Shown here one piece after another: positions 18,118-24,486 of a stretch of 24,486 nucleotides of DNA. Positions within the stretch are counted from its first letter, which is position 1; every line of letters begins with the position of its first letter. This DNA is from Chara braunii (lineage: Eukaryota > Streptophyta > Charophyceae > Charales > Characeae): contig BFEA01000091.1 in the NCBI GenBank assembly GCA_003427395.1, positions 1,811,919-1,836,404 of the forward strand, read 5' to 3'. Both the position numbers and the translations under genes were made by a program. The notes under the pieces were generated by a model. That model worked only from the letters and a program-made list of their open reading frames with translations. It was not told the origin of the DNA and did no database searches.

Positions 18118-19142
18118 ATGAAGGGGGGCCGAGCGGAGAGCAGAGAGGGGAATGTGGTGGAACACATCATCGCACGTGCCTCCACAATGCGTGCGACAAG
18201 TGACGGTGAGGGTTGTGGTGAAGGCGGGCCTGAGCATGACATGCGTGAAGACGCGGATGAAATAGACAAGGAGGAAGAAGAGGAAGAGGAGATGGATGAC
18301 GAAGTTCCGCCGGCTTCCTGCAGCCGCAAGAAGACACCTGCGAAAAAAACCGCTTCCAAGGGCCGAGGTAAAGGAAAGGCGAGTAGCTGAGGGCGGACTA
18401 TATGGAATTTGGACGATTCCATCACACTTGCCGGTTGTAAGCGTGATCAGGACGGGGCGTTGGCCACCGCAGGGCACAACTTTGCGCTCGTGAAGAATAA
18501 GGACATCGCCAACCGCATGGGGGCGTTGGGGGTGAAGCGGGATTGGGAGCAATGTATAAAACGGTGGGAGAACATCTTCTCTTCGTACAAGAAGGTGCAG
18601 TTGAGAGAAAAGGAGTCGGGCAAGCAGTTGTTCTTCATTCTCACGTCGAAGCAGCGAAACGAGGCGGGGTACAAGTTCCAAATAGATTGGCGCCTATACG
18701 AGGCGATCGATGCAGGCCAGCATGGCAACCAGACCATTCATCTGCCGAATCTGGTGGATACCGACGCGTCTCGACCGCAAGGAGGGGGAAACAGCAGGGG
18801 AGGAGAGACTTCTGCGAGCGAGAATGGAGAGGCGGGCGAAGGAGACAGTCCGGGAAGCAAATCATACGGAGGTTATAAATTTTTGAAAAGGAAAAATGCA
18901 CGACAATAGGCGTTCGACGTGGTTACCGTCAACTTACTGATGTGATGAACACGCACTCGACCGTCGTTGCGGATTCGGTGGACAGAGCCAGCAAGAGACA
19001 ATGCAATGTGCTACAACTGCAGTGCTATGTCATGGAGAGGGAGGTGAAAGTGCACGAGACGCAATGTGAGGTGCTGGACGCGGAGCAGCGCATGTTGTGT
19101 TAAGCATTGATGAAGATAGCGAAAGCCCGGACAAGGCCTTGA
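18118..19142 (+). pseudogene. Trihelix/Myb-SANT-like protein of a Harbinger transposon, broken
   Basis: Reading starts at ATG 18118. Residues ~40-62 are acidic (a run of seven E), followed by a Lys/Arg-rich, Ala/Thr linker that could be a nuclear signal. An in-frame TGA at 18388 interrupts it. In the same frame comes I-W-N-L-D-D-S-I, then K-R-D-W-E-Q-C-I-K-R-W-E-N-I-F-S-S-Y-K-K-V, the spaced tryptophans and Y-K-K of trihelix/Myb-like DNA-binding domains. A TAG at 18907 stops it where relatives I recall have glutamine. A frameshift near 18930-18940 leads to a C-terminal helix in another frame (T-D-V-M-N-T-H-S to R-M-L-C). That helix has a TAA at 19101 and ends at TGA 19140-19142. In PIF/Harbinger elements this protein binds DNA and helps bring in the transposase. 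Here it is dead or depends on readthrough. Confidence 0.75.
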
Positions 19143-19998
19143 TCGCTTGTCAATGCCGCCCCATTCCTGGCTTCCGCACAACAGGCTGATGTTTTTTTTC
19201 CGGTGAAGTGTTTCCATGTCCCATTGAGAAAAAAAAAACAAGGGTGCATGACGGGCGGGGGGCGGAGGGAGGATGCTTGTGGGGTGTTCAATTCAGTTCG
19301 ATGGTTGTTTGTTTTTAATTATTTTTTCTGAGATTCAGAGTTGTTTTTAAGTTTTTTATTACATTTTTATTTTCTCGCCTATGTGTCGTACTTGCCTTGT
19401 TCAGCGGGGACACAGTCTCCTTCGCTACTTAAGCAGGGCTTTAGCAAGTTCTTCACAATGTGTCGAATGCGCTGCCCCTCATGGTGTTAGTTTACGAAGA
19501 ACCATCGCCACAAAGTCGCCATCTCGGGACGCATCAAGGGGGGGTGGCTGGACGGCGTTGTGGAAGGGGAAACAGTTGGGGGCTGCAAGGCTTTGTGGAA
19601 GCAGAAAGGGTGGGGGACAGCCTCGGTCTGTGCTCGCATCCGGAAAGGGTGATCGCCGATCTGCGGTTATCGGCATGCCATGAACATCGTGATAGCATGC
19701 AAATGGCGTGTGCTAGGGAGGACCATAGTGTTCAACGAGTACAGGCATAGGAGGGGAGACGGTGATGTTCGCCACATGGAAGTCGGGAGCTTCGCGATAA
19801 AGTTAAATTCTTGTTTACACTTATCAGTCTCGAAAAAACCAATATTACAATGGAAGCACCCATCTCCGGTATAATAAAAAACCTGAGTAGATCTGGATTT
19901 TGTGATCAAGCGGGTAAACCACTTGCCAAATTGGCCTGGGTGAACTTAGGTCGTCTCTCGTGAAGAGTGGCGGCATTACGAAGTAGATGCCTACGGGC

Positions 19999-20036
19999 GG
20001 ACATGCCTGCAAGTGACGGACATGCCTGCAAGTGAC
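19999..20036 (+). repeat. 19-bp perfect tandem duplication
   Basis: GGACATGCCTGCAAGTGAC occurs twice head to tail with no mismatch, so it is recent compared with the surrounding decay. Confidence 0.95.
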
Positions 20037-20426
20037 GGTCCACCTCGGGTTCGCACGGTGTTTGTTGTGCGATTGTGTCATCTTCGTCACAAAGATCGGC
20101 TTTGCACCCCAACCACTGGAGAGGCGGTGTCAATGTCATCGGGGACATGGTGCGTATGCTGGTTTCCATGCTGGCACATGAGTTCGAGGACCGCCTTCAC
20201 TGCCCGTCCACGTTTCGAGCTCTCGTCGATGCGCCACTGGAGCTGAGAGACGATCTGTGCGGCGATGTTTGTATTCTGCGAGATGATGTCGTTTGACCTT
20301 CCGTGTGCATGTTGCCCATTTCGCCTTCCTCCCTTCTATGACGCGCAGTTCTTTCGTTCTATGCAGGATGAATGAGGGAGTGGGAAGCGATTATTTCCTT
20401 TTGTGCGACATGTGTTCGCAACTTCG

Positions 20427-20429
<3 letters not shown>

Positions 20430-20494
<65 letters not shown>
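20430..20494. repeat. (GA)n microsatellite
   Basis: About 32 uninterrupted GA/AG units. Confidence 0.97.
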
Positions 20495-20496
<2 letters not shown>

Positions 20497-21349
20497 TCCC
20501 GACAGGGTTTATAGGCCGTCGGCGGCGGCGGGCAAAAAAGAATCGATGGTTGAGCCCCTATGAATGATGTACTTTCAATGAATTCAAAGCCAGTGTTTTG
20601 CATTTAATAATATCGGGTTCTTGGCGATCTTTGGTTTCGTCGGACAAATTGTCATCTGCACATCGTGATTTGTAACACTTCCCACGACCTATGTGAAATT
20701 GTGAACGGCATTTGTGTTCTTCGTGTTCGGTGTGGTTTTTTTTTTTTAATTGCTATTCCCCGTCAAGTTTTGCACGCTATGTTTGTAGGATATGGCTGTG
20801 TGCAAGATTCGCAGTGCACAACAGACATCAACAATGAATGGAGAGAGACAACTGAAAATCCAAATGAAAGGACTTGATTAACCTCAACGTTGTTGGAAAG
20901 CAAGACAAGGGCGTATGTTGTCTGCGATCGTAAAGAATAAAGATTCAAGAACATGATGTTAGGCATACATCCACTAGCAGTTCACGTATGTTTGATTGGC
21001 AACCACAGTGCGGAGAAACAAAACGGAAAATTAACAAGGCTCACAGTTAGAACGCCATACACCCGATTCCCATGCACATCATAAGGAAATTGAACCATTT
21101 TAATGCATAAAATAACTTGAATAGACTGGAAGTGCAAGCATTGATTGCTTTCGCCGAACAACGAAAGGATTGACTTGCACCTTGAACAAAACATCTAATC
21201 CAACTATCCACCCCCGACTGGAATGTGTCGAGCACGACCATGAAATTGAAATCCCCACTGAGTACACGGTTGTCGAAGATCCTCTAACCCTAAATGCAAT
21301 GCCTCGTGTTCACACCGGCGAGGCGAGGTAACAAAAAATATTGCGACAT

Positions 21350-22040
21350 CTACTCGCGGAGGAGCTGCATGCAGCGAGAGAGTGCCGCACGCAAGTCCAA
21401 CGCCACTTCGCTCGCATCCGCTTGAGACACCAGGACCGTGGGCTCATGCATGCCAAGATCGATCGGCCGCTCGTTCCCATTCGCGTCTCTCTCCATTAGC
21501 AAGCGCTGGTCGAAGTCAATCCCTGCCTCAATGAGCAGGTTGTGGATGATGCAAACCGTTGTAAACTACTAGGGCATGTTATCCATGTTCGTTTTGTGGT
21601 GCCTGAGGGATAACCTCTGCATGCCCTTCACCGCCCAAAAACTCTCTCCACCACGTCTCTCGCAGTCTTGTGGCACGTATCAAAGTACGCCTCATCGTTG
21701 GTCTGCACCACTCCGCTATAAGGCACCACCAGCCATGGCAAGGGGCCAAAGCCATTGTCCCGAAGCACGTACCCCGTTGTTCGCACCCCACCAGGAAGAG
21801 TAACCGTCTCCGTTGTGAACAACATGTCTGCCTTCGCACGCCTGCACAACGAGGAGTTCCACAATATCGTCGTGTCATGGACACTGTCGAGGTACCCAAC
21901 GAACACATCGATGATGCGCATGTCCAAATCAACCACCACTTGAGATACGACCGAGTATAGTTGTTTCCGGTTGTAGTAATTCTCGAGCAGGGCATTATCG
22001 GGTTTATCCACATACACGTAGGTGCAATGCATGCATGTGA
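21350..22040 (-). pseudogene. PIF/Harbinger DDE transposase (DDE_Tnp_4-like), 5'-truncated and broken
   Basis: The minus-strand reading runs C-T-Y-V-Y-V-D-K-P, N-Y-Y-N-R-K, V-V-D-L-D-M-R-I-I-D-V-F-V-G-Y, S-V-H-D, V-L-R-D-N-G-F-G-P-L-P-W, V-E-R-V-F-G-R. This is the classic order of the family's nuclease domain. The second D (in R-D-N-G) and the E (in V-E-R-V-F-G) are present. The first D, expected in I-D-C-T-H, is replaced by H (22029-22027). One base is missing at 21629-21631, just after F-G-R. Beyond it the frame continues to M-P, two TAG codons (21566-21571), then F-T-T-V-C-I-I-H-N-L-L-I-E-A-G. It ends at TAG 21350-21352. The N-terminal half is absent: the tail of Cys-motif copy 2 lies directly upstream. 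Not functional as read. Confidence 0.85.
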
Positions 22041-22139
22041 CGCGCAAACCTCACGGCCCGTGCTGTCTTTCGTTCGGAGTGTTAAGCGTGCGGAAAGAGG
22101 CCCAGAAAAACAGCAAGATGGGGTGTGCCAAGGATTTTT
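22036..22139 (-). repeat. Conserved 3' tail of Cys-motif element, copy 2
   Basis: On the minus strand AAAAATCCTTGGCACACCCC (22139-22120) and GTGAGGTTTGCGCGTCACA (22054-22036) match copies 1 and 3. Its end abuts, within a few bases, the first recognisable transposase codons, which marks a junction between two elements. Confidence 0.75.
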
Positions 22140-22259
22140 GAAAATTCAGTGTGGGGAAACAGATGGAACTGAAATCCCCCGTGTTGGTCCAATGAAGCAA
22201 GTGGATTGTTTTCGTGCGTCGCGGAAGGCGCGCGCGGGCACGGCGCGAAAGATCCAAAT

Positions 22260-22862
22260 TCAATCCAAAAAGTATTGTCGGGCTTCCCACCGGGCTACAG
22301 CCCGACGTTTAGAACGGAAAGGCTTTGGCACGCTTCGCNTGTCTCGTNTTCGTATCAAATCTCNTCGTCGTNCACTGGTCAGTTCCGNGTNNGACGTGGA
22401 TNGTCTAAGCCACGTGGCTCTTTCTTTATGCTCGTCTTCACTCNGCACACGATAGTGGAAACCCCTGGACTCGTAGCGCTCAAAACGGTGACATTCGGTG
22501 CATAGAGTGCGCGGCCAGTGGGGTTCTACTGTCGTCCACGGGATGACGATCAACTCGTTGAATGGCAACAATATCGAGTAAGGTGGGAAGTGTGTATCGA
22601 TAATGACAAACCCAGCCTCTACAAACCCTGAACAACGATTGGCCGGAGGGAAGTAGTATCGTCCGCCGATTTGTGCAACGACTTCTCGTACGTCCCACTC
22701 GCATACACGTGTCCTTCCCTCGTTGTAGGGAAAAGGCCGTGTTGGGACGGGAGGTACGGGAGGCTGGTGCCCGATCGGAGGGTACTGGTCAGTCCACATA
22801 TCAATCAATTGTAAAGAACTGGAGACGTCATCAAGAAAAGAAAACGCTCGCGCATCCCACAA
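22260..22862 (-). CDS. Cys-motif repeat protein, copy 2 (unrecognised family)
   Basis: The frame is open from 22862, with the first ATG at 22799 (M-W-T-D-Q-Y-P-P). A Pro-rich start (P-P-V-P-P-V-P) leads to C-E-W-D-V, then F-P-P-A-N-R-C. The core follows: A-G-F-V-I-I-D-T-H-F-P-P-Y, L-L-P-F, I-V-I-P-W, H-W-P-R-T-L-C-T-E-C-H. The third cysteine of copies 1 and 3 is replaced by tyrosine. About ten isolated Ns (22339-22444) blur the C-terminal third. Function unknown. The tail blocks follow on the same strand. It points towards the Harbinger relic, as copy 1 does from the other side. Confidence 0.55.
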   Translation of the reverse strand: MWDARAFSFLDDVSSSLQLIDMWTDQYPPIGHQPPVPPVPTRPFPYNEGRTRVCEWDVREVVAQIGGRYYFPPANRCSGFVEAGFVIIDTHFPPYSILLPFNELIVIPWTTVEPHWPRTLCTECHRFERYESRGFHYRVXSEDEHKERATWLRXSTXXXELTSXRRXDLIRXRDXRSVPKPFRSKRRAVARWEARQYFLD

Positions 22863-23375
22863 TCAATCCCTTTCAACACGAGCTGAGAGAGCGAGAGAGC
22901 GAGAGAGCAAAAAAAAAGATACTTCATCAGCTTGATCATGCATATGACTAAGGAACCGATCTGCGGCTCAGGTTTAGTGAGCCAGCGCGACGTTGATCCC
23001 AGGCGCCTTGTTGCTCGGCTGCTGATTTCGTGCAGCATAAGGCAGATGGCATGCGTAGTGCATCCAAAGCTACACATCTAAACACTCTTGCATTCTCGGA
23101 CAAAATCCCGACGACAATCGTCTAATCAACACAAAAGAGATGCGCATCTCCATACATTCATTCACTGTGGAAGGTGCGAAAAAAATAAGCACAGAAAAAA
23201 AGATGGATCGCTTGCACAGTACACACGCATCCACCGTTCACAAGACAAGAAGACGGGGCCCTTGCGTAGGAGGATTATAACCTCATCCCGATCTTTGCAA
23301 TGGATCTTGGCGATATTCGCCGATCACCGCGCGAGCGGCCAGTTGCGATCCCAACCCTCGTCCCCTTCCCACATC
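22863..23375. other. Non-coding stretch
   Basis: No supported gene. A GAGAGAGCGAGAGAGCGAGA run at 22885-22907 is followed by an A run. CT-rich DNA from 23340 leads into the next coding relic. Confidence 0.5.
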
Positions 23376-23379
23376 CCCA

Positions 23380-24406
23380 ATGAACCACGCCGATCTTCTC
23401 GCTCCTCTCTCTATCTTTGGTCTCCCCTCTCTCTTCCCCACCTTCTAGCAATCCGATCTTCATCCTTCTCTCTCCTTCTCGTTCGAGCCTCTTTCGGTCC
23501 GTCTTATCAATCCTAGACACTGGCAGCTGTGGCACGAAACTTTTGAGGAGCTGTCTTTCTGCTTGGCCAGAGTATAGGTGACATGGACACCGACCAGCGG
23601 GCATCCTGCGTGGATCGAAAATCCGGAGCTGCCAATCATCCAAGCTTGCACGACTAACGCGGAGGGCGATCTTCTTGGTTTTCTCTTTGGATCGGTACAG
23701 CCGAGGCGTCGCCAGCTGATTGCGCAGGAGCTCATCACACCGATCGTGCAATTGGCGGACGATCTCTCGCCGACATCTCTATTCACAGAGTGACGACAGT
23801 CGTGCTCCGTACATTTTCGAGCGATCATTGGATCCGTACCTTCAGTGGACTGCGTGCTTGCAGGAACCTAGGGACGAGGATACGCTACCATCGCGGCAGG
23901 AGTATCTGAAGCCGTACGATATCATCCCTCACACCTTCTATCCGAGGGCAGAGGACGTGGTGATCGACGACGACGACGAAGAGGACGAAGACGAGGAAAC
24001 ATCGGAGGAGGGAAGCTATAGTGAACATAGCGAGGGCGAGCTGAGCGAAGGGGAAGAGAAGGAAGAAACCGGATCCAAGTGGGAAGCCTTGCCGGAGGAA
24101 GCGACGCGTACGGGAACGGAGGCAGAAGATCCGGAAGCGGCGCGAAAGCGCGAAGAAATTGCCACCGGGAAGTGCCAGCTGGAATTCGCTAGCGAAGCTA
24201 GCCTGCGCATCGGTAACGATCCGACCAGGGATCCAGAGCCGCCGAAGCCCGAAGATGGCCACCCTGCAGCCGCCACCTCAAGTACCGCGCGACGGAGACG
24301 GAGCCGATCCCCCTCCTCCTCCAGCCCCACCCGTCCCCCAGTTCGCCCACGTACCGATGCGGGCGATAGGCCTTCGTCCTCGGACGCTGTCCCGCTGGCC
24401 CCTTGA
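23380..24406 (+). pseudogene. Acidic repeat-type protein (possibly retroelement-associated), broken
   Basis: The reading starts at ATG 23380 (M-N-H-A-D-L-L-A-P-L). It meets TAG at 23446, continues in frame through W-Q-L-W-H-E-T-F-E-E-L-S-F-C-L-A-R-V, and meets TAG at 23575. It then reads V-T-W-T-P-T-S-G-H-P-A-W to S-L-F-T-E. A two-base loss in an AG run at about 23788-23790 shifts the frame. The other frame carries on without a gap as S-D-D-S-R-A-P-Y-I-F-E-R and D-P-Y-L-Q-W. A strongly acidic segment (about 23950-24060), a charged helix and an Arg/Ser/Pro-rich tail follow, ending in TGA at 24404. Similar proteins are, as I recall, repeated in the Chara genome; I do not know their function. 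No protease or polymerase motif is seen. Confidence 0.6.
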
Positions 24407-24486
24407 TTTCCTCACCCTCGAGCAGATCCGTACCCCCATCACCTTCCCTTCCCATCCCTTCCTTCCCCATCTCTTCCGCGACTTCT

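Larger units (their letters stand above)
19143..21345. other. Spacer inside the Harbinger relic
   Basis: No supported gene. It contains a 19-base perfect tandem duplication (19999-20036), a GA microsatellite (20430-20494) and T-rich runs (about 19190, 19300-19370, 20735). The frames at 19381-19683 and 20075-20296 have no recognisable features. Confidence 0.5.
18118..22040. mobile_element. PIF/Harbinger-type DNA transposon relic
   Basis: It holds the two proteins typical of the superfamily, a Myb/trihelix-like protein (plus strand, left) and a DDE transposase (minus strand, right), facing each other. About 2.2 kb of non-coding DNA lies between. I could not find terminal inverted repeats or the usual 3-bp target duplication, and the transposase lacks its N-terminal half. 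The ends given are therefore those of the coding relics. Confidence 0.6.

Noticed and set aside
18009-18681. Minus-strand frames opposite the Myb-like gene
   Set aside because: They are antisense shadows of the acidic and trihelix coding sequence.
21280-21296. Telomere-like CTAACCCTAAA
   Set aside because: A single unit, not an array.

Overview
The window looks like nuclear DNA of a land plant or, more likely, a streptophyte green alga. The reasons are long CT/GA microsatellites (one runs into a 240-base assembly gap), sparse and broken reading frames, plant-type splice signals, and a decayed PIF/Harbinger transposon whose two proteins look like ones I recall from charophyte genomes (Chara is my best guess, not proven). 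There is no bacterial operon structure, no rRNA or confident tRNA gene, and no CRISPR array. Most of the sequence is repeat-derived, and very few genes are convincing.

Layout. (1) 1-4700: two ~1.3 kb diverged copies of one element face each other as an inverted repeat (A about 75-1425, B about 3178-4380). Each carries a CCAAT box and a TATA-like box. The spacer holds a 33-base poly(A) and a ~180 bp direct duplication. A short candidate exon with a good splice donor follows at 4467-4670. (2) 5194-7050: a minus-strand cluster, probably one or two multi-exon genes, with two paralogous ~80-residue modules and a 183-residue unrecognised protein. The intervening DNA is full of degenerate TGATTGCTG words. 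(3) 7050-12100: mostly non-coding. It holds a small GTCAC-rich repeat cluster, a CT-rich block, one 225-codon minus-strand frame and two SINE-like units with AAT-rich tails. (4) 12385-13250, 17177-17906 and 22862-22036: three diverged copies of a small Cys-containing protein module. All three share a conserved 3' tail, so this is a dispersed repeat family that I do not recognise. (5) 13373-13752: CT microsatellite with a gap. A ~100 bp foldback and a plausible single-pass membrane protein (14781-15260) follow. A third, more diverged copy (C) of the A/B element starts near 15600, with a gag-like N-terminal frame on the minus strand. (6) 18118-22040: Harbinger relic, with a trihelix/Myb-like protein on the plus strand and a DDE transposase on the minus strand. 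Both are broken. (7) 23380-24406: a broken acidic, repeat-type protein.

The genes do not form a pathway. What links the window is transposon biology: three families in several diverged copies, and several broken frames in which TAG sits where glutamine is expected. The simplest explanation is deamination of methylated CAG (CHG) sites in silenced elements. The two most novel items are the three-copy Cys-motif family with its conserved tail and the three-copy promoter-like element.
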